The notes under the pieces were generated by a model. The model saw nothing but the letters and a program-made list of their open reading frames with translations, was not told the origin of the DNA and did no database searches. This document shows positions 1 to 5,181 of a DNA stretch of 5,181 bases, piece after piece (positions within the stretch are counted from its first letter, which is position 1; the number at the start of each line of letters is the position of its first letter). The position numbers were made by a program, and so were the translations under genes. The DNA is from Planctomycetales bacterium (GTDB taxonomy: Bacteria; Planctomycetota; Planctomycetia; Isosphaerales; Isosphaeraceae). The stretch is taken from the NCBI GenBank assembly GCA_027435495.1, contig DAHZZC010000052.1:1-5181 (forward strand), in the 5' to 3' direction.

Positions 1-85
1 GGCGGTCGCGATGCTCGGTCAGCAGCCGCGCCACGCCAGTCCCGACCGTTCCCAGCCCGATCAATCCGACCGTCAACTCGGCCAT
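1..85 (-). CDS. hom: Homoserine dehydrogenase, N-terminal fragment (runs off left edge)
   Basis: Only the first 28 codons are present, read leftward from the ATG at 85-83; the rest lies outside the window. The visible peptide begins MAELTVGLIGLGTVGTGV and continues ARLLTEHRDR. This is the N-terminal beta strand, glycine-rich loop (GLGTVG) and helix of the NAD(P)-binding Rossmann fold, in the form typical of homoserine dehydrogenase. That cytoplasmic enzyme reduces aspartate semialdehyde to homoserine on the way to threonine and methionine. A GGGGA stretch a few bases upstream of the ATG could serve as ribosome binding site. The gene diverges from the rightward operon across a 215-base gap. 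Another Rossmann dehydrogenase is possible because so little is visible, but the residues around the loop favour Hom. Confidence 0.8.
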   Translation of the reverse strand, partial: MAELTVGLIGLGTVGTGVARLLTEHRDR

Positions 86-161
86 CCGTCCCCGGTCCAA
101 CCCGATCCGCGCCGACCCTCGCCATATGGACCGGGCCGCGCAGCCCGCTCCACGTCCACGT

Positions 162-191
162 AGAATACCAGGAAGGGCGGCAACCTGGGAA
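162..191 (-). promoter_or_regulatory. Weak candidate promoter for the leftward hom gene
   Basis: On the minus strand TTCCCA (191-186) and TATTCT (167-162) are separated by 18 bases and each match the sigma70 consensus at 4 of 6 positions. The site would give a leader of roughly 70 bases before the hom ATG. The match is modest and planctomycete promoters are poorly defined, so this is only a candidate. Confidence 0.2.
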
Positions 192-200
192 CACCAGCGA

Positions 201-229
201 TTGAACATCCCCGCGCCCGCCGCTACCCT
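201..229 (+). promoter_or_regulatory. Weak candidate promoter for the DUF6065-like/metallopeptidase operon
   Basis: TTGAAC (201-206) and TACCCT (224-229) are separated by 17 bases, an ideal spacing for a sigma70-type promoter, but the -10 element matches at only about half its positions. Transcription would start near 236 and give a leader of about 65 bases that contains the hairpin at 255-280. Nothing else in 86-300 looks like a gene. Confidence 0.25.
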
Positions 230-254
230 GAATTGGGCGGCGCAACGAGGTTTT

Positions 255-280
255 CGGGGCCGGTCGCTGGCCTGGCCCCG
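255..280 (+). repeat. Leader hairpin upstream of the DUF6065-like gene
   Basis: CGGGGCC (255-261) is perfectly complementary to GGCCCCG (274-280). The stem extends inward by one G-U and one G-C pair to nine pairs around an 8-base loop. It ends 9 bases before the GAGGT ribosome binding site at 290-294. No run of T follows it, so it is not a normal rho-independent terminator in this direction. On the opposite strand it is followed by four A, again not a terminator. It may stabilise or modulate the leader; no ligand-binding motif is recognised. Confidence 0.5.
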
Positions 281-289
281 TGGATGTTC

Positions 290-294
290 GAGGT
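290..294 (+). promoter_or_regulatory. Ribosome binding site that fixes the start at 301
   Basis: GAGGT lies 6 bases before the ATG at 301. An in-frame GTG at 280 would add seven residues, but it falls at the end of the leader hairpin and lacks a comparable Shine-Dalgarno sequence. The ATG is therefore preferred. Confidence 0.6.
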
Positions 295-300
295 AGAACC

Positions 301-1116
301 ATGGATGAGCCGCGACTCGAGGTCGAGATCTTCCAGATTGCCGACGACGGCATGATGAAGGCGAACCGGTCGGACGGGACTGGCTGGGACTGGGGATGGG
401 CGAGTTGGGAACGCCCCTGGATGAGCAACACCCCACAGCGGTTCGCCTATCGGTGCCTCCCGCTGACGATCATGAACCAGACGGGGTGGTGGATCACCAA
501 CCCGGTCGGATTCACGGCGTTCTGGCAGGGTGGGACGGCTCCCGGCTCGATGCAGTTTCAGTTCGACGCGGCTGGCGAAACCTGGTCGCAATGGATCAAC
601 AACCAGTTTGGCGAGGGGGTCATCACCTGGAACACCCCGTTCCTGTTCCGGACCCGTCCGCGCGGCTCCCGGCTCCTGGTCTGCGGCCCGGTGAACCACT
701 TCAAGGCCAATGCCCACCCCCTCACGGCCCTCATCGAGAGCGACTGGATGAGCATGTCGTTCACGATGAACTACAAGCTCATGATCCCGCACTACCCGGT
801 CCGGTTCGAGGCCGGCGAGCCGCTCTTCCAGGCGATTCCGATTGTCAGCAACATCTGCTCCGACCTGGAGAAGTCGGCTGTCTCGTTCCAGCACCTGGCC
901 GACGATCCCGAACTCTATAAAGCCTATCACGAGTGGGACAAGGGCCGTCGCGAATTCCACCAGCAGAAGGTCCGAGGCGAGGTCCGGCCCGACGGCTGGC
1001 AGCGCGACTATTTCCAGGGTCGCGACGCCGTTGGCCGCCTCGCCGAAACCCAGCACATGACCAAGGTGAGACCGCCCCAGGTCACGTTCGGCCCGATGAA
1101 AGCCCCCTCGGAGTGA
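301..1116 (+). CDS. DUF6065-like protein of unknown function
   Basis: A 271-residue protein with no signal peptide or membrane segment, so probably cytoplasmic. It resembles the DUF6065 family, judged from remembered family patterns. The N-terminal third is very rich in tryptophan (WDWGWASWERPW, about residues 29-40), followed by RFAYRCLPLTIMNQTGWW (about 47-64) and NPVGFTAFWQGG (67-78). The middle has LFRTRPRGSRLLVCGPVN (about 115-132), SDWMSMSFTMNY (147-158) and VRFEAGEPLFQ (167-177). The C-terminal part reads LADDPELYKAYHEW (199-212) and GWQRDYFQGRD (232-242). This order of motifs is what I associate with DUF6065. The family's biochemical activity is not known to me and no classic catalytic motif stands out. 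The gene is first in an operon; the metallopeptidase gene begins 5 bases after its stop. The fold family is fairly secure, the function unknown. Confidence 0.75.
   Translation: MDEPRLEVEIFQIADDGMMKANRSDGTGWDWGWASWERPWMSNTPQRFAYRCLPLTIMNQTGWWITNPVGFTAFWQGGTAPGSMQFQFDAAGETWSQWINNQFGEGVITWNTPFLFRTRPRGSRLLVCGPVNHFKANAHPLTALIESDWMSMSFTMNYKLMIPHYPVRFEAGEPLFQAIPIVSNICSDLEKSAVSFQHLADDPELYKAYHEWDKGRREFHQQKVRGEVRPDGWQRDYFQGRDAVGRLAETQHMTKVRPPQVTFGPMKAPSE
1110..1113 (+). promoter_or_regulatory. Ribosome binding site for the metallopeptidase, inside the end of the upstream gene
   Basis: GGAG at 1110-1113 lies within the last codons of the DUF6065-like gene, 8 bases before the ATG at 1122. A GTG at 1113 is in the same frame and overlaps the upstream stop codon (GTGA), and would be an alternative coupled start adding three residues. 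Either way the two genes are likely translationally coupled. Confidence 0.55.
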
Positions 1117-1121
1117 TTGCG

Positions 1122-1949
1122 ATGTCGAAAACCGTCCCCGCCCGGTCGGCGATCGCGCTGACTGTGCTGCTGGGTTTTCTGGCGGTCGGGCCTGGTCCGG
1201 CCGCGATCGAATGCGCCCATGCCGAGCCTCCGCCGATGCCCAGGGCCCCCGACGGATACCGGACCCGACAGATCGAAGGATGGACCATCCTCGTCAACAG
1301 CCAGTTCCTCCGCGACCAGCCCGACCTGGCCAATCGCACCCTCACTCTCCTCGGCTTCCAGCTCTACCAGATCACCCGGGTCATCCCGCCCGACGCCTTG
1401 CAGAAGCTGCGCACGGTCCGGATCTGGGTCGAGGAGAACGAGCCGCACCACCCCTGCATGGCCTATCATCCCGATCCCGGCTGGCTCACCCAGCACGGAA
1501 TGACCCCGAAGAAGGCCCGGTGCGTCGAGATCGCCAATGCCCGTCATTTCCTCGACTGGACATTGCAGCAGCCGTGGATGGTTCTCCACGAACTGGCCCA
1601 TGCCTACCACCACCAGTTCCTCGAAGACGGGTTCCAGAACGCTGAGGTGAAGACGGCTTTTGACCGGGCGGTCGAGGCGGGCCGTTACAACAAGGTGCTC
1701 CGATACGGCGGCCAGGAAGAGAAGGCGTACGCACTGAACAACCCGCAGGAGTATTTCGCCGAGGCGACCGAGGCGTATTTCGGCACCAACGATTTCTTCC
1801 CGTTCATTCGGATCGAGCTTCGTCGCCACGATCCGGGGGCGTATGCTGCGCTGGAATCCGCCTGGGGAATCCGGCCTTCTGCAAGAAATCGGGCCGCCGT
1901 CCGAAAGGCGTCTCAACGTCGCCCCGGATCCCCACGACGGGAGCCCTGA
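1122..1949 (+). CDS. Exported zinc metallopeptidase, lethal-factor-like (HExxH...E)
   Basis: A 275-residue protein. Residues 1-34 look like a Sec signal peptide: short basic start, hydrophobic core AIALTVLLGFLAVG (10-23), and an AHA|E cleavage site near residue 34. The mature protein starts with a Pro-rich stretch and then GYRTRQIEGWTILVNS (45-60). The zinc site is clear: HELAH at 156-160 gives His156, catalytic Glu157 and His160. NPQEYFAEATEAYF (207-220) matches the EFFAE element of anthrax lethal factor, so Glu210 is the likely third ligand. Cys112 and Cys134 could form a disulfide. Related secreted bacterial proteins share HHPCMAYHP, VEIANARHFLDWT and YFGTNDFFPF, all present here, so the core looks complete and active. 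The substrate is unknown. After ESAWG (245-249) the protein ends in a basic, low-complexity tail of about 26 residues, which may not be native (see the intron relic). The upstream long open frame before 1122 is discarded because the signal peptide sets the start. Confidence 0.85.
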   Translation: MSKTVPARSAIALTVLLGFLAVGPGPAAIECAHAEPPPMPRAPDGYRTRQIEGWTILVNSQFLRDQPDLANRTLTLLGFQLYQITRVIPPDALQKLRTVRIWVEENEPHHPCMAYHPDPGWLTQHGMTPKKARCVEIANARHFLDWTLQQPWMVLHELAHAYHHQFLEDGFQNAEVKTAFDRAVEAGRYNKVLRYGGQEEKAYALNNPQEYFAEATEAYFGTNDFFPFIRIELRRHDPGAYAALESAWGIRPSARNRAAVRKASQRRPGSPRREP

Positions 1950-1985
1950 TGGAGGTAAAAAGTGCCCACTGATTTGGGTTCCTCC
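1949..1985 (-). ncRNA. Domain VI-like stem with candidate branch-point A
   Basis: GGAGG (1985-1981) pairs with CCTCC (1955-1951), with an internal CCCA/TGGG helix (1978-1975 and 1968-1965). The A at 1956 precedes CCTCCAT, so it is the eighth base from the predicted 3' end, the usual place of the bulged branch-point adenosine. The terminal AT fits the AY rule for group II intron 3' ends. The same sequence on the plus strand gives a hairpin downstream of the metallopeptidase gene, but without a T run it is a poor terminator. Confidence 0.5.
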
Positions 1986-1992
1986 CCTTCTC

Positions 1993-2025
1993 GAACCGTG
2001 CAGGCGGATCTCCCGCACAGGGCTT
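1993..2025 (-). ncRNA. Domain V-like hairpin of the group II intron relic, degenerate
   Basis: A 33-base element begins 15 bases after the maturase stop codon. It keeps the AGC triad (2024-2022), the apical GCGG/CCGC stem closed by a GAGAU loop, a two-base bulge on the 3' strand and the closing GGTTC. Compared with intact domain V, two positions that should pair appear to be C opposite C and U opposite C, and the bulge reads UG. These changes would weaken the catalytic core. The comparison is with remembered domain V sequences, so exact mismatches should be verified by alignment. Confidence 0.6.
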
Positions 2026-2039
2026 TCCAGTTGGTGGTC

Positions 2040-2219
2040 TTACCTCCGAGAGGATTGAGACGCCAGGGCATGGGCCGTCTTCAAGCTGAACAGCCCCAGC
2101 TTGGCAAAGTAGGTGTACGGCCAGCGTGAATGATCCGCGGCGGGACCTCGTCCCTCCAGGCCCAGTCGTTTACGGAGGAGAGCACTCGACGACCGGCTGA
2201 CATTGGCTTCGAACGGCTC
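2040..2219 (-). pseudogene. C-terminal remnant of a group II intron reverse transcriptase/maturase
   Basis: The frame read leftward ends at the TAA at 2042-2040. Its last residues are DHSRWPYTYFAKLGLFSLKT followed by AHALASQSSRR. This is the characteristic end of group II intron-encoded proteins, where a Trp-Pro/Asn...YFA..GL(F/Y)SL segment precedes AHA...QSSR and the stop, with domain V starting just downstream. Further upstream in the same frame is a basic stretch, ALLRKRLGLEGRGPAA, that could also belong to the protein. Beyond 2219 the frame runs antisense-free but out of frame into the GH38-like gene and has no such similarity. There is no start codon context, and the polymerase domain with its YADD motif is missing. 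Recognition is from memory of family patterns. Confidence 0.65.
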
Positions 2220-5103
2220 AGCCCAGCGTGACCTCGACGCGTGCCAGCTCGTGCGGGGTCAGGTCGATCCGGACGGCGTCTTCGTCGACCGTGAGGTCCA
2301 CGATCGTCTCGCCCAGGAAATCGACCTGACGGGCCCAGGTTGGATTGCGGAAGAGCCGGAGCCGCGACCGGGCCGACTGGCCGGCGGTCTCCAGCAGGTG
2401 GAAGATCAGGCCCCAGCCGCGATCGCCGGCGTTTTCGGTGAACTCGACCCGTGTGATTGCGATCGCCGGGTGATCGATCCGCGCCAGCCATCCCGCCACG
2501 CCCTGCGCCGGTGGACCATCGACCGGGACCACCATCGGCGGCGTCACGAGATCCTGCGTGGCCTGGAACGGATGCTCCAGGTCGAGCGCTACCCCAAGTT
2601 CGAACGTCCGCGACGCCTCGGCACCCGCGATCAGGATGGTGTCGAGCATTCGAGGGGCGGGCTTCCGATGATGGGCCAGGCCGCCGAAGAGGATCGCCGT
2701 CCGCTGGGTCCGGGTCGTGATGTCGATCGCCTCGGGCGTCTCGGGACGCTCCAGCTCCGTCATCTCGGCGGAGCCGAGCACGAGGCGACGGATCATCGAG
2801 TTGGAATCCGGCCAGGCCCATCGACAGGCCAGGTACGAGGCCCACGGATCTGACCGGCCCAGACGCTCGAACCAGTCGGGATCGAGGTCCGTCAGGGTGA
2901 TCCGGACCTCCAGGATCGGTCGACCGGTCCAGAGCCGGTATCGTTGCTCGAACTTCGCGAGCGTTTTTTCCTCGCGAGGGTCGACAATCCTGCCGGTGGA
3001 GGTCGCCTGCACGAGCGCAGGGCCGGCGAAATCGATCTCGCGACGATCGGATCGCATCTGAGTGGCGACCGCCTTGCCGTCCAGCCCGTGGAGCCCGACG
3101 ATCACGAGTTGCTGACCCAGTCGCGCCGAGGGCTCGTCCGGGCGTGAGATCCCGCGGAGACCGCCCGTCGCCGCGTCGATCTCGATGGCCATCGAATCGT
3201 TCCGTAACTCGCGGTCGCGGGCCGAGAGCCCGGCGGAATCGGCGATCGGACGGGAGGGATCGGTCTCGGCCGGGACCCAGGCGAAGCCGAACGACGGCAG
3301 ATCGACGACCGCGGAGACCCCTTCCTCGATGAGTTGCGCCGAGCGCAGCGGTCCCTCGGGACGGAGGTCGGGCGAGGCGTCCGGGAGCATCGCGGCAGCG
3401 CGGCGGGCGATCCCGAGCGGATTGAGAACGAGGTAGCCTCGCCGCGGCGATGATCCCTCACGGCGGCCGAGAATCCGATTCGCGAGGGCCAACGCCCGGG
3501 CTTTCTCGGCCGATTCGAGGTCGCGGTCGGGGTCGTTGGGGCGTCGCCGTTCGATGGCGTCCTCGATGGTCAGGAGGTCAGGACCGGTTCCGAGCGACTC
3601 CGGTTCGTCACCGGCCGCCGAGGCGATGGCGCGGGCCATCGCCTCGGCCATTCGCGCGGAATCGAGGCGGGCCCGCAATCGTCGATGACAGGCCAGCCCG
3701 GAGATCGGGTCCACGTCACCTCGGGCGACGGTCTGGGCCAGGTAGGGCGAGATGTACGCGTCGGGGTCGGGACGGAAGTTTTCGTAGGGTCGATCGGTCA
3801 GGTGGAAGAAGTCGCCGAGGGTTGTCCATCGACCGAGTACCGGAGAGTAGGACCCCACTCGACGGAGGTCGAGCAGCCAGGGTGCCACCGGGCTCGGCCA
3901 TCGGACGATCGGCATGGCGGCGGTGTGGTCGTCCCGCATCGTCGCGGCGAGCCGCCAGGCGAGCCGCCATCCCTGGGAGGGACGGTCGCCGGCCATCGGT
4001 GGACGGACCATTGCCTCCAGGCTGCTGCCGTCCGGGGCTTCCCAGAGTCGCTTCGTCTCGGGCCGGAGCGGGAATCGACCGGCATCGAACGACATGTGAA
4101 GCGCATATCGGATACCGAATCGTTTGGCGATCTGCGGGAGCTGAGGAAACAGACCAAATCGACGACGGGCGAAGGTCTCCACGCCGCGATCGTCGAGGTG
4201 GGCGTGGTAGACGTCTCCGCCCTTCGCATATTGCCAGAGAATCGACTCCATCGGCAGGAGGGCGTCTTCCGATTCGAGGTACGTCCCGCCGATGACGTCG
4301 GCCCATCCGTCGGTGATCGCCTGCCGGAGCGCGGCAATCTGGTCGGGATCGGCGAGAGCCTGGGCCTCGATCGCGACGGCCGGGGCGAGGAGCGTGAACG
4401 GGACGGCGTCGGCCATGGGACCGGCCAGCACGCCACCCGGCAGAGTCGGGTCGAGCAGGCAGATGTCGAGCAGGTAGGCCTCGACGGGATAGAATCGCTC
4501 GCGGGCCTGGGTGAGTAGTTCGAAGCCCGCGCGGAGGCGGTTGGTCGCGCCGTGGTGGTCGCCGGACTGCCAGGCCAGGGCCCCAGCGGATAGCTCGCGC
4601 CAGAGACTCTCGCGATCGACCTCCTCAGAATGACCCATCGCGGTGGTGAGGTCGCGGAGCATCCATCGGGCGGCGCCGAGGGCCAGGAAGTCGCGGGCGG
4701 TTGCCGTCTCGTCGGGGCCTTCGGCGTGGATCCGCTCGCGGATGCGACGGATCAAATCATCACGATCGGTGCCCGACTCGATCAGAGTGGTGCCGGTGTC
4801 CTCGGCCTGGACCCGGTATCCGGAGGGGAGCCGATCGCCGGTCCCCTCGACGATCACGCGGACCTCGCGTGGGCTGGGCGAGGTGGGCGACTCGATTGAC
4901 TCGAAGCGGGGCAGGGCACGGGCGTTCGCGAGGATGGCCGGATGCCAGATCGCCGTCGCCGTGCACCAGGCGGCGAGGGCCATGTCCTCGGAGACGGACG
5001 CGGGCGGCTCCTGGCCGTCGTGCGGGAGCATCACGATCAGCGACCAGCCCTCAACGGATGGGGCGGCGTCGAGGGATTCGGTCGGAATGTCTTGCGAGTC
5101 CAT
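2218..5103 (-). CDS. GH38-like (alpha-mannosidase-like) protein, possibly non-catalytic
   Basis: A 961-residue protein without signal peptide. The first ~350 residues look like a divergent glycoside hydrolase family 38/deacetylase-type beta-alpha barrel: PHDGQEPP (27-34), an AWCTATAIWHPAI segment (45-57), WADVIGGTYLESEDALLPMES (about 267-287) and RRFGLFPQLPQIAKRFGIRY (314-333). The last two correspond in GH38 enzymes to the EIVGGGWVM.DEA and IDPFGHSPTLPQ segments. An all-beta region follows: YLVLNPLGIARR (557-568) corresponds to the VFNPLSW strand of GH38, and NDSMAIEIDAATGGLRGI (635-652) begins the C-terminal sandwich. In the FGHSP-like segment the nucleophile Asp is replaced by Arg314, and no HxD zinc motif is seen at the N terminus. 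It may be a pseudoenzyme or a subfamily with different chemistry. The ATG lies 4 bases after the stop of the upstream gene, with GGAG at 5116-5113 (9-base spacing), so the two form an operon. The C terminus (VEVTLG) looks natural. Length suits GH38. Confidence 0.72.
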   Translation of the reverse strand: MDSQDIPTESLDAAPSVEGWSLIVMLPHDGQEPPASVSEDMALAAWCTATAIWHPAILANARALPRFESIESPTSPSPREVRVIVEGTGDRLPSGYRVQAEDTGTTLIESGTDRDDLIRRIRERIHAEGPDETATARDFLALGAARWMLRDLTTAMGHSEEVDRESLWRELSAGALAWQSGDHHGATNRLRAGFELLTQARERFYPVEAYLLDICLLDPTLPGGVLAGPMADAVPFTLLAPAVAIEAQALADPDQIAALRQAITDGWADVIGGTYLESEDALLPMESILWQYAKGGDVYHAHLDDRGVETFARRRFGLFPQLPQIAKRFGIRYALHMSFDAGRFPLRPETKRLWEAPDGSSLEAMVRPPMAGDRPSQGWRLAWRLAATMRDDHTAAMPIVRWPSPVAPWLLDLRRVGSYSPVLGRWTTLGDFFHLTDRPYENFRPDPDAYISPYLAQTVARGDVDPISGLACHRRLRARLDSARMAEAMARAIASAAGDEPESLGTGPDLLTIEDAIERRRPNDPDRDLESAEKARALALANRILGRREGSSPRRGYLVLNPLGIARRAAAMLPDASPDLRPEGPLRSAQLIEEGVSAVVDLPSFGFAWVPAETDPSRPIADSAGLSARDRELRNDSMAIEIDAATGGLRGISRPDEPSARLGQQLVIVGLHGLDGKAVATQMRSDRREIDFAGPALVQATSTGRIVDPREEKTLAKFEQRYRLWTGRPILEVRITLTDLDPDWFERLGRSDPWASYLACRWAWPDSNSMIRRLVLGSAEMTELERPETPEAIDITTRTQRTAILFGGLAHHRKPAPRMLDTILIAGAEASRTFELGVALDLEHPFQATQDLVTPPMVVPVDGPPAQGVAGWLARIDHPAIAITRVEFTENAGDRGWGLIFHLLETAGQSARSRLRLFRNPTWARQVDFLGETIVDLTVDEDAVRIDLTPHELARVEVTLG
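3617..3648. repeat. Perfect 14-bp inverted repeat with a 4-base loop inside the GH38-like gene
   Basis: Positions 3617-3630 are exactly complementary to 3635-3648 around the loop GCGG. The repeat encodes residues 486-496 (AEAMARAIASA), an alanine-rich helical linker between the barrel and the beta-rich half. The mRNA would fold into a very stable hairpin here. No known function is implied. Confidence 0.8.
3946..3969. repeat. 12-bp perfect tandem duplication inside the GH38-like gene
   Basis: GGCGAGCCGCCA occurs twice head to tail (3946-3957 and 3958-3969). On the coding strand it gives WRLAWRLA, residues 379-386. The reading frame is kept. It looks like a short in-frame slippage duplication in the barrel's outer part. 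Confidence 0.85.
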
Positions 5104-5107
5104 CAGG

Positions 5108-5181
5108 TCAGGCTCCGAGGGCCGATTTGAGGTCGCGGACCTCCGCGGCCAGTTTCTCGAGCTGGCCGCGGAGGTCGTCCA
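5108..5181 (-). CDS. C-terminal fragment of a protein ending in a coiled-coil-like helix
   Basis: Only the last 24 residues are visible: DDLRGQLEKLAAEVRDLKSALGA, preceded by a split codon at the right edge and ended by TGA at 5110-5108. Leucine and other hydrophobic residues recur at about three- and four-residue intervals (L..QLEKL..EV.DLKSAL), as in a short coiled coil. The stop is 4 bases before the ATG of the GH38-like gene, so the two are almost certainly co-transcribed and coupled. Proteins of the YceH/DUF480 family in related bacteria can end in such a segment, but this is a guess; many other proteins do too. Confidence 0.7.
   Translation of the reverse strand, partial: DDLRGQLEKLAAEVRDLKSALGA
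5138..5176. repeat. Perfect 15-bp inverted repeat with a 9-base loop at the end of the upstream gene
   Basis: Positions 5138-5152 (GACCTCCGCGGCCAG) are exactly complementary to 5162-5176. The hairpin lies in coding sequence, with its 3' foot 28 bases before the stop codon of the partial gene and 35 before the ATG of the GH38-like gene. No T run follows on the transcribed strand, so it is not a standard terminator. It could affect expression of the downstream gene or stabilise the 3' end of a processed upstream message. Confidence 0.8.

Larger units (their letters stand above)
1949..2219 (-). mobile_element. 3' relic of a group II intron (5' part missing)
   Basis: Read leftward, this stretch has the order expected at the 3' end of a bacterial group II intron: the tail of the intron-encoded protein (stop at 2042-2040), a domain V-like hairpin (2025-1993), a short GAGAA linker, and a domain VI-like stem ending in AT at 1950-1949. 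The ribozyme domains I-III and most of the reverse transcriptase are absent, since the GH38-like gene begins at once on the other side. The element can therefore neither splice nor move unaided. The left boundary is predicted from domain VI and is fairly specific. The right boundary is uncertain, lying anywhere from about 2150 to 2219. It separates the ends of two convergent genes and accounts for most of the 268-base gap between them. Confidence 0.68.

Noticed and set aside
223..1056. Long minus-strand open frame antisense to the DUF6065-like gene
   Set aside because: The plus-strand protein has recognisable family motifs and a good ribosome binding site. The antisense translation is rich in Arg, Pro and Gly without motifs.
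1951..1990. Possible rho-independent terminator after the metallopeptidase gene
   Set aside because: The GGAGG/CCTCC hairpin is not followed by a T run on the plus strand. It is better explained as the domain VI-like stem of the intron relic.
1008..2018. Long minus-strand open frame antisense to the metallopeptidase
   Set aside because: The plus strand carries a convincing signal peptide and zinc site with G/C-biased third positions. The antisense frame begins inside the domain V element and is a by-product of high GC.
1951..2129. Small plus-strand ORF with a GGAGGT sequence 5 bases before a GTG at 1962, encoding about 55 residues
   Set aside because: It is antisense to the intron relic. 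The GGAGGT is one arm of the domain VI-like stem, and the peptide shows no recognisable family. The good spacing looks coincidental.
2419..2469. GCGATCGCCGG present twice, 40 bases apart, suggesting a repeat element
   Set aside because: Two 11-base copies of a GC-rich word built on a common palindrome are not enough for an element, and both lie in ordinary coding sequence.
2081..2845. Minus-strand open frame overlapping the end of the GH38-like gene and the intron relic in another frame
   Set aside because: Its translation is Arg/Gly/Pro-rich and frame-shifted relative to both the GH38-like protein and the maturase tail, so it is a shadow frame.
2950..2980. A6 run beside a short CGCGAG/CTCGCG hairpin in the GH38-like gene, suggesting programmed frameshifting
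   Set aside because: The AAAAAAC heptamer is not in the frame required for -1 slippage (codons read GAA AAA ACG), the protein continues in the same frame with good family features, and the stem is not placed downstream of the run.

Overview
This is a GC-rich chromosomal window. It most resembles a planctomycete, perhaps Isosphaeraceae. The reasons are the strong G/C preference at third codon positions, the large GH38-like beta-barrel protein, the secreted lethal-factor-like metallopeptidase, and a fragmentary group II intron. The taxonomic call is inferred from remembered family resemblance, not from a search.

Layout: (1) At the left edge, on the minus strand, lie the first 28 codons of a homoserine dehydrogenase (hom). 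(2) Positions 86-300 form a divergent intergenic region with weak promoter candidates for both directions and a strong hairpin in the leader of the rightward operon. (3) A rightward two-gene operon follows: a cytoplasmic protein of unknown function resembling the DUF6065 family (301-1116), then, 5 bases downstream, an exported zinc metallopeptidase with HELAH and NPQEYFAE motifs (1122-1949). (4) Positions 1949-2219 hold a relic of the 3' end of a group II intron on the minus strand: the C-terminal tail of the intron-encoded reverse transcriptase/maturase, a domain V-like hairpin with apparent base-pair defects, and a domain VI-like stem whose predicted 3' end falls on the stop codon of the metallopeptidase gene. 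(5) A leftward operon fills 2218-5181: a 961-residue GH38-like protein without the expected catalytic aspartate, preceded after only 4 bases by the last 24 codons of a gene ending in a coiled-coil-like segment.

The two operons converge on the intron relic. No function links the genes directly. The pairing of the DUF6065-like gene with the metallopeptidase looks like a real translationally coupled unit. The GH38-like gene is probably co-transcribed with the partial gene upstream of it. There is no tRNA, rRNA, CRISPR array, complete transposon or convincing rho-independent terminator. The less ordinary signals are the intron relic and its junction with the peptidase stop codon, the apparent loss of GH38 catalytic residues, and two unusually perfect inverted repeats (14 and 15 bp) inside the leftward operon. 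I see no defence system or other clearly new multi-gene system.
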